Both the position numbers and the translations under genes were made by a program. DNA of 64,000 nt from Campanula takesimana (lineage: Eukaryota > Streptophyta > Magnoliopsida > Asterales > Campanulaceae), in contig JAOWBW010000768.1 in the NCBI GenBank assembly GCA_026119855.1, positions 213,540 to 277,539 on the forward strand, in the 5' to 3' direction. Positions 18,859 to 30,508 of the stretch are shown in pieces. Below the pieces are notes generated by a model. It ran no database searches. It worked only from the letters and a program-made list of their open reading frames with translations, and was not told the DNA's origin. Every line of letters starts with the position of its first letter. The stretch's first letter is position 1.

Positions 18859-20114
18859 TGTAGAAACCCCACCTTGGACCTCTCATGTCCCGATTGCATA
18901 CACATTCTTTGTCTTCCTCTTTTCTGTTAAGTTTTGTTACTTTTCGTTAACTTTCGTTACTTTCCGTTAAGTTCCTGACTTACTTCGTTAAGTCTTGGAT
19001 TTGACTAAGTGGAAAAGTCAACCTTGAGTCTTTGTTTCATTTATTTTCGTTGACTTTCGTCATGTTCGTTAAGTTTTTGGACTAATTCTGTTAGTTTTGG
19101 GGCTTAACTGCATAACGGGGTTAACATTTGGGCTAAAATATGAATTTCCTGAAGCTGGGATGCGAACGCCTTTGCCCTCCTTTGTGGGAGGCGTGCTCCT
19201 CCCATAGGGGGGGGGGTGGGAAGCGCGCGCTTCCCGCTTCCAGAATCTCAGATTTGGCCAAATTTCCCTCCTTTTCTGATTTGTAACCCCCAAGGCCATT
19301 ATGCCTTGGCTTGATCAGGGGAAGGGGCATCTTTGTGACCAAAAAAAACTTCCCTAACACCTATAAATACCTCTTCATTCCACTATGGAAAAGGAGGAAG
19401 AATTCTTGAGTCAAAAACACTCTAAACACACAAAAGTCCATTTTCAAAGATAGTCAGTATACACAAAGTTTGGTCCTTCCTCTTGCAAGCACAAGGTACA
19501 ATGTCCATCTTCTTCTTCTAAATTCCTGTTTTATCTTATATTCTCTCTTTATCACCTCTTAAACAAAAAACCTTTTAAATTACTTTCTTCATCTCTAATG
19601 TGTATGCAATCTCCATAAAAAGGGATACAACCAAAAGACCACTTCACTATTGAAGTTTGGTCAAGGTTACATCCCAACATTTTAATTCCACTTTAATTTA
19701 CATTATCATTTATTAATGTAATTATCTAGCAATAATTCGACATGTAATCTTTAGTATAAATAAATAAAGAACACAATTCTCCTTTATTTTTCCTCTATAA
19801 ATTTCCCCTTTCTTTTCATTATAATTGTTAGCACATTTCTCTTATCATTAAATTGAAGGACATTTAACATTAGAACACCAAAAGTAGCAAGACCCGCGTA
19901 AGCGGGGCGGAGTGGGTGTTTAAGTACTTCCCACTCCGTCACCTAACCCCCGAACCTTTCTCTTCCCGAATCTCTGGTTTTCGTACATAAAAAATGGCTT
20001 TTCTTAGGTTTTCTCGCGTTCCTCTTAAATGTGGGTGGCGACTCTTAAAATCAAGTAGACATCCTAGGTAATTCACGTGCTCTAGCCAAGCCGTGGTTCC
20101 CCGGGGTATCTATA
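18859..20114 (+). repeat. 3' LTR of B
   Basis: Starts TGTAGAAACCCC (one change from the 5' copy) and ends TATCTATA (final CA mutated to TA). It repeats the palindrome GGGAAGCGCGCGCTTCCC at 19218-19235 and TATAAATA at 19362-19369. Followed directly by the ACCGC duplication. Confidence 0.92.
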
Positions 20115-20164
20115 ACCGCGCATCCAAGATCATGGGTGAGCAACAAGAATCTGCATCAGCAAAC

Positions 20165-20520
20165 TCTGAATCCCACGACTGTCATCAAGCTGTAAGCTAA
20201 TGGCACAGGATTTACAATCAGTTATCCCACGACTGTCATCAAGGTGTAAGCTAATGGCACAGGATTTAGAACCGGGTATCCCACGACTGTTGTCAAGACG
20301 TAAGTTAACAACACAGGATCCCACCATTTAGAGTCCCATAATTGTCATCAAGACGTAAGTTAATGGCATAGGATTCACATTTTCAACGGAAAGGCAGTCG
20401 CGTTGAAAGGAGAAGCGAGGTCCGAGTAATTGGCATCTCCAAACCCAGAGTCCGATAATTGTTATCAAGACGTACGTTAATAACATAGGATTCACATTTT
20501 CCAATATAAGGGACAAACTC
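20165..20520 (+). repeat. Tandem repeat in C1 3' region, about 55-bp units
   Basis: Five diverged units containing CCCACGACTGTCATCAAG, TAAGCTAATGGCACAGGAT; starts near 20168, 20223, 20278, 20334 and 20450. Followed by two copies of a CAGAATTGG...CTCAGTATGG block (20601-20720) that also occurs left of element B (10870-10905), confirming that C1 continues across B. Confidence 0.8.
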
Positions 20521-20816
20521 GTTGGGAAGGAGAAGCAAGGTCCAGGCAACTGGCGTCTCCAAAATCGAAGGTGATTCGTCATCAACAACAGGGCATGTTC
20601 AGAATTGGAGTCAAAGAGATTGATTTCCTCAGTATGGATTACAACTGGAGATAGTTCGTCATCGGCAAAAAGGAGTATATTCAGAATTGGGTCAAGGCTA
20701 TTGATTCCTCAGTATGGGTACTCTCTAAACTCTGAGCTTTACTTATCGCAAGTTTTGCTTTAAAAAAATGATTTTCAAAATACCTTAAACCTTATTTTTT
20801 ACGTATTTTCGGAGTC

Positions 20817-20859
20817 GAACTACGTTTGGTCTGATTTCCTTCCAAGGAATACGTAGGCA
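20817..20859 (+). other. Conserved hairpin motif I, copy 5 (C1, before 3' LTR)
   Basis: Outer stem CTACG/CGTAG, internal GGTCTGA, inner stem TTCCT/AGGAA with loop TCCA, all perfect pairs. It lies about 90 bp upstream of the 3' LTR. Confidence 0.65.
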
Positions 20860-20950
20860 GCTTTCTAGCACGACCATACCCCTAGTTCAAAATGGTGTCT
20901 TTTCTATCGACGACGGTACTTCATCCATAAGTGTCGTCGCCGAGGGGCTC

Positions 20951-21933
20951 TGTAGACACCCCATTTTGGACATTCATTTATAATCACACTACTTCTGTGT
21001 CTCGCTTTTGATTTGGGTCAAAACTCGTTAAGTTGGACATGTTTCGTTAAGTTTCTGACTGACTCCGTTAGTTAGGGGCCAAACTGAACATTAAAACTAT
21101 CGCAAAGGGCAAATAAGTGATTCCAGCACTTAGATACCTCGTACGAGACATTGATGTCTCGTACGAGGTATCCCCCCTCGACAGTCGGGTTTTTGGTTAG
21201 TTTCCTTGTTGATCTTAACCCCTTTTCTTGGCAAACACTCATGCAATCTGGGAAAACCTAATGGCCGATCCTAGAGTCCAAAAATACCTCTGTGGAGATC
21301 AACTCATTGATTCCTACCTCAACTTACCTTCTTGGCCAAAACCCTAGGTCAAAAATCTGATATAAATATAAGGTTCTTGAACCAGAAAAAGGGTAGACTC
21401 TATATTCACCAAACAACCACTCAAAATCTGACCAAAGAAGTTCTTCTAATCAGCCCCTCTGTGATACCCACGAAATTTGGAGGATCAAGGCCTTTAGTCA
21501 AGGCCATCCATAGGATTCTTGAAGAAAATGCTTAGGTAAATCTTTGCTTTTCTATCTTCTCATCTCTTTCTATGAGTTTGAAGTAGTGTGATTCCATTAA
21601 AGGATCAGCCTAGAGCCTCTCCAACCCATGGAGATGGCCTCTAAGCATATGATCCGACATCCCAAATAAATAAGTCATTATTTATTTGTTTGTTTTTATC
21701 TTTTGGTACACGAATGCATGATTTTGAAACGATGATGATTATTTCTTAGCAAGACCAATCCTAGATTGGGTGAATTGGGTGCTCCTTGACCTTCCCAATT
21801 CATAACTTAACCCCAAAATCCAGACATCTCGGTCTGTGTTCTGACAATAACATGGTGGCGACTCTCAAATCAACAAGAGGGTGAATCAAAGGTCGAAAGC
21901 GTGCCATCGAAGCAAAAACCTCGCACGCAAACA
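20951..21933 (+). repeat. 3' LTR of C1
   Basis: Starts TGTAGACACCCCATTTTGG after GCCGAGGGGCTC and ends CGCACGCAAACA; about 983 bp, matching the C2 LTR (26394-27414). Palindromes CTCGTACGAG at 21138-21147 and 21158-21167; TATA box TATAAATATA at 21361-21370, about 200 bp further on. Confidence 0.88.
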
Positions 21934-23283
21934 AGTGGTCTCCTCAAACTCGCCTAACTCTATTACATGGGCATCACCCCCACTAAGAACTATGAATTCC
22001 TTCTTGTCGATGAGGTCTTGGATGATGTTACGGAGGCCAAAGCATTCCTCGATAAGATGGCCACTATATTGATGATAGTCACACCATTTGTGATGGGCAT
22101 GGTTGGCGTGGACCATCTTGGGCTTGAACCCTTGGAGAGGAGTAACTTGCCCTTTGGCCTTGAGGGCTTCAAAGGCCTCGGTGAGATTCATGCCTTGAAG
22201 AGGAGTGTATACACGGTCATTTTGAAACTTTTTGTCTTGGGGTGGAGGGACCTTTTTGTAATTCCCCTTGTCGGTAGTGACGGCATTGACTGAAGCCTCT
22301 TTTGTTGAGTTAGAGGCGGCCTTGTATCGGAAGCTGGAAGAAGTTTTCTTGATCTCCTTGAGCAAATCATCCATTCAGACCCCTGCCTCATACATTTGAG
22401 AAAAGTTGGAGTAGCAATCCCTACTTGGGTGTGTGCGGAGATCAATCTTGAAACACTTGAGGAAGATGTCCATTTGCTCCTTGGTATTAGGCCTCTCGAC
22501 TATTTCAGCAAGTTTGTCATTCCACCTCCTTGTAAAATCAATAAAGGACTCATTGTCCCTTTGGGTGGTGTTCTCAAGCTCTTTCTTTGTCAGGCGGTGA
22601 GTGGTGTTGCCTTGGTATTGAATTTTGAAGGAAAGCATGGTGGCGTCCCAATTGAGATGGATTGTGAGCGGGAGAGTTGCATACCAATATTTTGCGGCCC
22701 CCTCGAGAGTAAGAGGGAAACATTGTGCCATCACTTTTGGAGAGACCTTCTTTGGAACCATGGCCCATATATAAGTCTCAATGTGGGCCATCGGACAAGA
22801 GTTGCCCTTGAACTTGCTGATGTCGGGCATTTTGAACTTGTCAGGGAGAGTAGCCATTGTGCTAATAAGGATGGATGACTGATAAAGGCTTGTGTCGGAG
22901 CCTTTCCCCCAAGTTGAGACCATTGAAGCGTTGGTCAATGTAAGCCATGATTGAATTGGCCATCTTGTGATCCTTGCTTTCGGTGCTTGGTTCCTCCATT
23001 TTCTTGGTACGGGCACTAATATAAGGGATTTCAAACAAACCCTTGGTCCACTCGAACTCTTCATTGTCATCCTTGTCTTTACCCTTGGAAAGCTTGGTGA
23101 GCTTAGCCTTCATTTGATCCATTTTAGCTTCATGAGCCTCCCTTTGACTGTCAAGGTGAGCTTGCCAAAGATCATCCTTGGTTTGGGCCTCCTTATTGAG
23201 AGTGGAGACTTGAACTTGGAGAGTTTAGACCATAGCTCAGAGTTGTTCAAGAGTCATGGTGTTGTTGGAGTTGCCGGCCATTG
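21934..23283 (-). pseudogene. gag: gag of B', broken
   Basis: Starts at ATG 23283 (MAGNSNNTMTL). Order: coiled-coil-like N terminus (about 23230-23070), capsid core with YIWAMVPKKVSP, EGAAKYWYATLP, FTRRWNDKLAE and FLKCF (about 22860-22480), then NDRVYTPLQGMN and the Cys/His cluster KWCDYHQYSGHLIEEC (about 22080). Two TGA/TAG stops lie within the first 20 codons (near 23240 and 23229), a frameshift lies near 22870, and a TGA near 22376 separates capsid from the C-terminal part. The 3' end runs into the C1 LTR. Family assignment is secure; the protein is dead. Confidence 0.82.
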
Positions 23284-24565
23284 ATGCTGTCGGAGCTGTT
23301 GGAGTGATCAATTCACGAACTAGCCAGTTTGCTTAATCTCGGTAGATGCGGTAAGTACCAATCGGACCTAAATTGAAGAAGAGGCCCTTGTCAGTCTTGA
23401 GTAACACTTTTGGTCCATGAAGAGGCTTGAACACATAATGGGCACACGACTCGAACCACATAAAGAAAAAGACTCTTTTTTTTTATAAGTCGGAGGGACG
23501 GGGTCCCTTTTGGGGTTTCTAAGAAAAATAATGGAATCGTCACACTAGTATATAGACCTTCTCGCGGTCCCATATACTCGTCGGATTCCACCACGTTTGT
23601 GAATCCTACACGTGTCGGGATTAAACTAAATTAATGTAGTAAAGCATACATGCGGGGACGGATTTTTATTTTCGTCCAAAATAACCACTTGGGGACGGAG
23701 TTTTATTTCGTCCATGATAACCACTTGTTTCTCTTGGAAATGGCATGTATGATTTGAAAACATTAGTTTAGGGAAATCTCGGCACATGGAAACCGACTTG
23801 GTCACGGAGTGTTAGACCCTAACTAGAATTGTGTTGGCTTATGCTCGGCTAAAGAGAGGCTTAAAGGTCACCCCCGGCATGTAGTCACGACTGAGGTTTA
23901 CCACTTCAGAAGAGTCAAGGTCGGGTGGAGCATGAAACTTCCTAGGACGGGCCTCGATGGGTTTGGGGTTATGAACTTGTGCGACTCGATTGTGAGCAAT
24001 CCATAGGAATATGTGCATGTAGTGTGAAGTCAAGCCAAGTGACAATTTGTTTTTTTTTAAACAAAAGGAAAGCAAATAAGCACGTAATTTACAACTTTTG
24101 AATCACCCGTGTGACCGATAAAAAACACAAAATAAAACAGTTAAATGGTCCAAATTAGTCCTGATGCAGGCAACTGTGCCCACACCCCATCATTTTGTTC
24201 TTTCTCTGGGAACCTGTTCATGTTCTGGAAAACCACCCAAAAGCGCGCACCTCTGGCCTGTGTCATGGGATGCGCGCACGTTGCGCAGATTATCTGGGAG
24301 GTGCCCGCTTCTAGGTAAACCTGTCAGACACTTGGACTCAGGGGATTTCCCTGGTTCTGAACATATTTTCGAACCCCTATAATTATGATTAGCACAGAAA
24401 AGGAAGAATAGGAAGAACACATGAGAAGCGGGAGATTCTGGTCTCTGATGTGAGATGCGCATGACTTAGGCCAAGAAGGCCAGAGGTGCACGCTTCCCAC
24501 CATCAGGAACCAGAATGCCCAGAAAATGTAGACTATGAACAAAACGCAAGCTTAACCCTCAAGCA
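23284..24565 (-). other. Leader of B'
   Basis: Untranslated stretch between PBS and gag. Holds a pair of GGACG...CGTCC blocks (23657-23720) shared with B, and several GCGCGC-rich words (24243-24300, 24468-24500) of the same kind as in the B leader. No gene seen. Confidence 0.55.
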
Positions 24566-24584
24566 GTCCCCAACAGAGTCGCCA
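24566..24584 (-). other. Primer binding site of B'
   Basis: Minus strand TGGCGACTCTGTTGGGGAC, one base from the LTR end; one change from the site of A1. Confidence 0.7.
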
Positions 24585-24585
24585 C

Positions 24586-25556
24586 TGTAGATACCCCGGG
24601 AGGGCCACGGCTTAGGGTAGAGCAGTGGGTGATCCTAGGATGTCAATTCTGGTTTTAAGTGTTTAGAGTCGTCACTTATGTTTTTAATGGAACATAAGAA
24701 AAACCTAATATTGAGCCTATGTTTTGATACGAAAATCAGAGATTCTTGTTATGAGGTTCGGGGGTTAGATTAAGATATGGGAAGTACTTAAACACCCATC
24801 TCGCCCAACTAATGTTGGTCTTGCTTGTTCATAGTCTACATAAATGATAATGTTCTTCCTATTCTTTGATAATGATAAAAGGGGTTAAAAAAGGGGGTTT
24901 GAGTATGGGAAATGACTCCTTAACTAACTTCAATGGAATTAAGTAGTCTTTGGTGTCATGTCCCAAAATGGTTTGGGTGATTGCACACTTGATCAAGGAA
25001 GTGAGAGAAGAGATGAAGATGAGAGAGATAAAGAGAGTAAGAGAGGTGAATATTACCTAAACTTCAAGACTCTTCAAGAGTTCCCTTGTACAAAGTACAC
25101 AAAATGCCTTAAAATTTTTGTATAGTTATTGCTATCTCCAAAATGTCCTTTTTCAATGGTGAATTAGAGGGGTTTATATAGGTGTAAAACAAATGTTTTT
25201 GGTGCTAAAACGAAGTCACAAAGATAAATTTTCCGGGCAAAATCATGTAATTTGAGCAAGAGAGGGATTCTTGGAGAGAATCTTTAACTGACGCCCAGAT
25301 GCGCGCGCCTCCTGCCTTGAGAGCGGGATGCGCGAGCGTCTGACCTATAAAGGCGGAGGCGCGCAACTTTGAAAAGGCTTTTTTGACAGAATGGACTAGA
25401 AAGTTAGCACTGATATTAAGTTTAGTCCCTGGATTTAATAGATTCAGTCTGGAACTTAACGAAAGTAACAAAAACTAACGAGAAACACTTAAAATAGGAA
25501 GAAACACAAAATCAAATGTGCAATCGGGGTGAGCGGTCTAAGGCGGGGTGTCTACA
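24586..25556 (-). repeat. 5' LTR of B'
   Basis: About 971 bp; minus strand begins TGTAGACACCCC and ends CCGGGGTATCTACA. TATA box TATATAAA near 25173-25180 (minus). Upstream of it, at 25285-25370, lie repeated ATGCGCGCGCCTCC-type CpG words. Confidence 0.85.
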
Positions 25557-26193
25557 ACTAGACCCGATGTCTCTTATGATTTAAGCATAATGAGTAGATA
25601 CCAATCGGATCCTGGTGAGAGTCACTGGATTGCTGTCAAGATGATTCTTAAGTACTTGCGAAGGACTAAAGACTCGTTCTTGATATATGGAGGTATGGAA
25701 GATGATCTCGTTGTGAATAGTTAAATGGATGCAAGCTTCTAAACCGACAAGGATGATTCAAGATCGCAATCTGGATTTGTGTTTATGCTTAATGGTGGTG
25801 CTATAAGCTAGAAGAGTTCTAAGCAGAGTACCGTAGCTTATTCTACAACTGAAGCTGAGTACATAGCTGCCTAAGTACATAGCTGCATCCGATGCTGCTA
25901 AAAAAGCTATTTGGATTAAGAAGTTCATTGGAGAACTAGAGGTGGTTCCTACCATTGCTAATTCAATATACCTTTATTGTGATAATAATGGCGCTATTGC
26001 TCAAGCAAAGGAACCTAGATCGCATCAGAAATCCAAACACATACTTAGGCGTTTTCATATAATTCGAGAAATTGTTAATAGAGGAGATGTGAATATATGC
26101 AGAGTACCAACTGAAGATAATATTTCTGACCCATTGACAAAGGGTCTTCCACAAGCGAAACATGATGGTAATGTTAGGTCTATAGGTATTTGA
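25557..26193 (+). pseudogene. pol: Copia pol C-terminal fragment (RT end, RNase H), broken
   Basis: Begins inside the RPDVSYDLS motif and runs through YQSDPGESHW, LKYLRRTKDS, DASF, SRSQSGFVF, STTEAEYI, DNNGAIAQA and KSKHI to DPLTKGLPQAKHD, i.e. the end of a Ty1/copia polyprotein with RNase H. In-frame stops and a duplicated GTACATAGCTGCCTAA-like segment near 25860 break it. Close to but distinct from Copia-2. Its 5' part is cut off by B'. Confidence 0.85.
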
Positions 26194-26214
26194 TACATTA
26201 ATTAGGCCTAGTTC

Positions 26215-26393
26215 AAGTGGGAGATTGTTGGTGTGTATGCCCTAGGCACGTTATTTAAACGATTAATTTATCATTTGCTTTACGCTTTAATAAAGTTATT
26301 GAATTTTTTATTATTATATATTTTGCATGTTTATTATAATAACCTCAGTCTCTAGTAATTATGATTAAATACTAGTATAAGTTTAATGGATAG
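26215..26393 (+). mobile_element. Copia polypurine tract and truncated 3' LTR
   Basis: AAGTGGGAGAT (26215-26225) is the polypurine tract. The LTR starts at 26226 with TGTTGGTGTGTATGCCCTAGG, like Copia-2 (TGTTGGTGTTGGTGCCC on its own strand), and is interrupted at 26394 by element C2. The remainder is not seen in the window. Confidence 0.8.
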
Positions 26394-27414
26394 TGTAGAC
26401 ACCCCATTTTGGACGTTCATCCATAGTCACACTACTTCTGTGTCTCACCTTTGATTTGGGTCAAAACTCGTTAAGTTGGACATGTTTTGTTATGTTTCTG
26501 ACTGACTCTGTTAGTCAGGGGCCAAAATGAACATTAAAACTACTGTAGAGGGTAAAAAGTGAATTCCAGCGCTGAGATGCCTCGTACGAGACATTGATGT
26601 CTCGTACGAGACATCCCCCTTGACAGTCGGGTTTTTGGTCAGTTTCCTTGTTGATCTTAACCCCTTTTCTTGGCAAACACTTACGCAATCCGGGAAAACC
26701 TAATGGACGATCCTAGAGTCCAAAAATACCTCTGTGAGAATCAAGTCTTGGATTCCCACCACAACTTACCTTCTTGGCTCAAACCCTAGGTCAAAAACCC
26801 CTATAAATATAGTTGTTCATGCCTAAAATGACTAATGGCCAACGGTAGACTCCTTATTCACCCAAGAACCACTCCAAATCTGATCAAAAGGTTCCCATAA
26901 TCAGTCCCTCTTCCTCACCCACGAAATTCAAACCCTCACCACACCATTCAAGTCAAGCTCATTAGAGATTCAAGGCCTTTAGTCAAGGCCATCCATAGGA
27001 TTCTTGAAGAATGCTTAGGTAAAACTCATTGTTTTTTACCTTCTTATCTCCTTCTTTGTCTTTAAAGTAGTGTGATTCCATCAAAAGGATCAGCCTAGAG
27101 CCTCTCCAATTCATGAGGATGGTCTCGAACCACATGATCCGACATCCCAAATAAATAAGCAATTATTTATTTGTTTGTTTTCCTTTTGCATACATTTTGC
27201 ATGATTTTGAAACGATGATGATGATTTCTTAGTAAGACCAATCCTAGATTGGGTGAATTGGGTGCTCCTTGACCTTCCCAATTCATAACTTATCCCCGAA
27301 TCCCGATATCTCGGTCCATGTTCCGACAACAACATGGTGGCGACTCCCAATTAAAAAGGTAAATCGAAGGACAAAGACTACCTCGAGAACAACAGAAAAA
27401 CCCGCGCGCAAACA
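26394..27414 (+). repeat. 5' LTR of C2
   Basis: Starts TGTAGACACCCCATTTTGG and ends CGCGCGCAAACA; 1021 bp. Palindrome pair CTCGTACGAG (26581-26590) and GTCTCGTACGAGAC (26599-26612); TATA box TATAAATATA at 26802-26811, about 190 bp downstream. The target duplication cannot be tested because the 3' end is missing. Confidence 0.88.
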
Positions 27415-27415
27415 G

Positions 27416-27434
27416 TGGCGACTCCGCTGGGGAA
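27416..27434 (+). other. Primer binding site of C2
   Basis: TGGCGACTCCGCTGGGGAA one base after the LTR, as in element B. Confidence 0.75.
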
Positions 27435-27530
27435 AGATCACAGTAAGTGGGTTAGACTTGCGTCGAAAGAAATCATCGTTGTTTCAAAATTTTGCATTCT
27501 GTATTGTAATCTGTTCCCCGATTGAGATGC

Positions 27531-27563
27531 CTCATACGAGGGATCCCTTGTCTCGTACGAGAC
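27531..27563. promoter_or_regulatory. CTCGTACGAG palindrome pair in C2 leader
   Basis: CTCATACGAG (27531-27540) and GTCTCGTACGAGAC (27550-27563), about 115 bp after the PBS. If transcribed, each can fold on itself or pair between two RNA molecules. Confidence 0.7.
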
Positions 27564-27788
27564 ATCTCAGCTCTACTCGGCTGGTATGACTCTCTGGTTT
27601 GAAAAAGGATTTTTGTTCGGTTTAAACACGTACACAGGGTTTCAGATCCGCTCTCCGATCTGTTTTTGAGTCTTAGGACCTTCCTAATGACAAAGAAACT
27701 CCCCATATATTATAAGGCTAACCTTTGTTTTGCAGGAGTACTTGCTAAATGTTTCATTCTCTGCTTTGCTTATGTTTGTCTTATGTGT

Positions 27789-27833
27789 GAACTACGACAG
27801 CCTGAGTTCCTCTACAAGAGGGAAACGTAGGCA
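27789..27833 (+). other. Conserved hairpin motif I, copy 6 (C2 leader)
   Basis: Outer stem CTACG/CGTAG, internal AGCCTGA, inner stem TTCCTC/GAGGGAA with one bulged base and loop TACAA. The leader from 27834 to 28177 shows no gene. Confidence 0.65.
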
Positions 27834-28182
27834 ACCACTTGGCCCGACCATTGCATGTTTTTATTTTTACTTTTAAAAAAACTCTCTATTTTATCTTTGA
27901 CACCTAGATCTTGACTCTCACACACGTGCACACATGTAGAATAATTGCACTACATACCCTATAAACCCGGGTCCCAATCAGAGGACGGATGTCGGTCAGC
28001 ACCCCCATTCTAATGAATGGCCCTCGCCGGTCTCTCCAAAGAAGGTGTACCCACTCCGTGACACGCTCCTAGACTGTGTTCATGGGGAGCCTTAGCCATA
28101 AACCTTGCCTCAACTTCATGCATACATACTAGCTAATAAGACACTCCTCGAGACTGGTCGGTTCGATTCTTAGGGTTGTTTT

Positions 28183-28749
28183 TGTTGGGTTTCGGAGAAA
28201 CATGCGCAGCGGAAAATTGCATTTAAAATTTTAATAGAAACCCAAAGCCATAGATCCGTTTATATGATTATATCAAATACATATAATATGAATACTAGAA
28301 TACTAACCCTTGATTCCTTTGAATTTCAACCTTTGATCTTGGTGGAGATTCAGAAACTTGATCACGAACACAAAGCTTGAACACGAACTTTGAAGATGAT
28401 GAGTTTCACCCTCTAGCGGTATCCACACCACGAACAAATATCAAGGAGCTTCTTGATCTTGGTTGCTAGACCAAAAATGAGGAACACGTTTTCTCAATTG
28501 TATTTTGACTATATGGAATATAATTGTGTTTGATCTTGTTCTTCAATCTAGGGATTTCTTAGAAAAAGAAATAACTCTCAAAAACTCTTTGGAGGCTTGC
28601 AAAAACACATGTTTTTATTAGGGACGAATTAGGGCTGTTTATATACAAGTTAGACCTATTCCAAATAGGTAACTTATATATAAACCCGCAAGAAAACGGA
28701 TTAGGAAAGTTTCTACCGAAACCGACTGGTCCGGCCGGGTATGGGAAGT
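28183..28749 (-). repeat. 3' LTR of Copia-2, left part
   Basis: Starts TGTTGGGTTTCGGAG on the plus strand and continues at 37089 after element D. Carries GGTCCGGCCGGG at 28728-28739, adjoining the D insertion. Confidence 0.92.
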
Positions 28750-30389
28750 TGTCATGACCTGAAATCTAGGCTCTATTTTATTAGTAATAAATAATTATTA
28801 TTTATTTATTTGCTTATTTATTTATTTAAATTATTATTTATTTAAATATTATGTGTTCATTTTATGTTTCATAATATTTATGCCTAGCATTTTATTTGGG
28901 TCATTTGAAGTTTGGTTGAGTTTGGAATTGATTTGGAATTTATTTGAGTTTTTGGCTAAAACTGGTGATTTGATGAATGTCATGATTCAATCTTGGTTTT
29001 GGGTTGATAAATGGTGTTAGTTAGGTTCCATTAAGCTTAAATGTTGTTTGGGTACCTTAGCAAACTTGTTGGTTGTGTTTGATTTTGAGTATTGTGTGAA
29101 ATGGGTAAGAAATTATTGAACCCAGCTCTGTTTTTCCCGGCCAAGAACCAGACCAGGCGCCCGCCCGGGTTGGACCAGGCGCCCGCCCGCCCCTTTTTTC
29201 TAGCGGCCAGACGTTCTGTTGAAATAAGCGCGCGCTCGCCCCTACCCAGGCGCCCGCCCGCCCGCCTGCTTGGAATTTTGCCCTTTTTGCTTGGTTTAGG
29301 ACTAAGGGCTTAACTAGCTTAGGTTTTATTCTTCTAACTAACTTAAGTTAACATCATGGAACACTTTATTAATTGGATTTGATTCTTTTGTGAATAAATA
29401 TGTTGCGGAATTTGATTGAGTATCATTTTGGGAATGTGGTCCATCCTTGATATGCTGTTTGTATTGGTTTACCTTTGTGGTGATTTAATTGGAATGGTTC
29501 CCTACTTTGGAACCTTAAGTTGTTTAATTAAGCTAGTATTTATTACTTAGCATTTATTTGAAAGTCCAGCTGGTATTTGTGGTTGTGTCGGGCGATGCGA
29601 GATACTGTGATGGCACCGGCCAAGTCCATTATGGTGTCGACCATTGTTTTGCCCTTATTTTCCTCTTCCAGATTGGCCTTGGTTGAGACGTTTGGAGCAT
29701 GACTTTGTGGCATGGCTCCCGCCCTTTGTGGCATATTACATTGTTATTGGTTCCGGTACCGGTGATTTCTCTTCAGCTTTCATGCTATTATGAAGATGAT
29801 GATTTGTTGATTATTGAAGCTGCGCAGCGGCCTTTATTTGGTTATATCAGTTTGGGAAAACCTTGGCTATATCCTTTGTTATGTGTTTATTTCTGCTGCT
29901 ATCTGTTATGTGATAACTGCTATGTGCTATCTATGATTTACTACTGTATATTGCATCTTAACATGTCATGTAGTTGCATTAGTAACTTATTGAGATTTAT
30001 TTCACCCCCTTTTCTTTTGTCTTTGTTTTTCCTTAAACCCCCCCCCAGATGGAAAGGATTAGACTCGCTGATCACGAGACAGGACGTCGAGTGGGTTCGA
30101 GCTTTTGGGGCAGGTTGATATTGGTGGGTTTACATTATATAAATGTGTAACCTTTTTGGGATATTTGTACCAAACATTGACGTCACTAGGATTTGTATAT
30201 TTTATAACTTTGGTGTATAAGCTTATGGAGTTTATACTAGTTTTACTTTGTTGTTCAAGTAGATTTCAAAACTTTGTGTTATCATCTTTTGGTATAAAAG
30301 GAAATTTTTATCTTCATTATTTTGGAGTTTATTGTTTAAGTCGACGTCCAGCTCGCGATCTCGGGCCCGAGGGGTTCGGGGTCGCGACA
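28750..30389 (+). repeat. 5' LTR of D, with internal deletion
   Basis: Starts TGTCATGACCTG (two changes from TGTCACGACCCG) and ends TCGCGACA. Relative to the 3' LTR about 422 bp are missing at 28907: GGTCATTTG jumps straight to AAGTTTGGTTGAG. The join falls at an ATTTG present at both ends of the missing segment (about 35173 and 35600). The lost part contains TCTCTC-rich sequence of the 3' LTR. GC-rich ACCAGGCGCC clusters at 29151-29275; TATAAAAG near 30292. Confidence 0.9.
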
Positions 30390-30391
30390 GT

Positions 30392-30403
30392 TGGTATCAG
30401 AGC
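30392..30403 (+). other. Primer binding site of D (initiator tRNA-Met type)
   Basis: TGGTATCAGAGC directly after the LTR, the standard complement of the plant initiator tRNA-Met 3' end. Confidence 0.93.
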
Positions 30404-30508
30404 CTGGTTTAGCACTAAGTATAAGTCTAGGTGGACTAGTATGACCTAGGAGGGTAGTTGTGTTCGGAGTGAGTAACGGTTGATGTCTTATGCAGGTAAT
30501 TGTTTGAA

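Larger units (their letters stand above)
10915..20119 (+). mobile_element. B: Tat-type LTR element with mini-gag and no pol, complete
   Basis: Two LTRs (10920-12172 and 18859-20114) flanked by the exact 5-bp target duplication ACCGC (10915-10919, 20115-20119). Without the solo LTR it carries, it is about 7.2 kb. The internal part holds a PBS, a leader, an open 195-residue mini-gag, a region with A-tracts, hairpins II and I and two minisatellites; protease, reverse transcriptase, RNase H and integrase are absent. The LTRs look nearly identical by eye, so insertion should be recent. This is the architecture of a non-autonomous element that keeps only Gag and the cis signals. Confidence 0.9.
4294..21933 (+). 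mobile_element. C1: Tat-type Ty3/gypsy element, 3' part, with antisense extra genes
   Basis: The 5' end is displaced by A1; visible parts are the RNase H/integrase end of pol (4294-5990), post-pol hairpins, antisense genes (6525-10527), tandem repeats (20165-20520) and a 3' LTR (20951-21933). Element B interrupts it at 10915-20119; removing B with one copy of its ACCGC duplication restores a continuous sequence. Its pol aligns with C2. It ends in the gag region of the minus-strand element B', where it appears to have inserted. The archaeal-type RNase H next to integrase places it in the Tat lineage, where extra ORFs downstream of pol, often antisense, are known. Confidence 0.8.
21934..25556 (-). 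mobile_element. B': Tat-type element, 5' part (LTR, PBS, leader, gag), broken
   Basis: Read minus from 25556: LTR (25556-24586), PBS (24584-24566), leader, gag to 21934, where C1 begins. The rest of B' should lie left of the missing 5' end of C1, outside the window. The LTR start TGTAGACACCCCGCCTTAGACC and gag resemble element B but are clearly diverged; B looks like a pol-less relative of this group. B' itself interrupts a plus-strand copia fragment at 25557. Confidence 0.8.
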
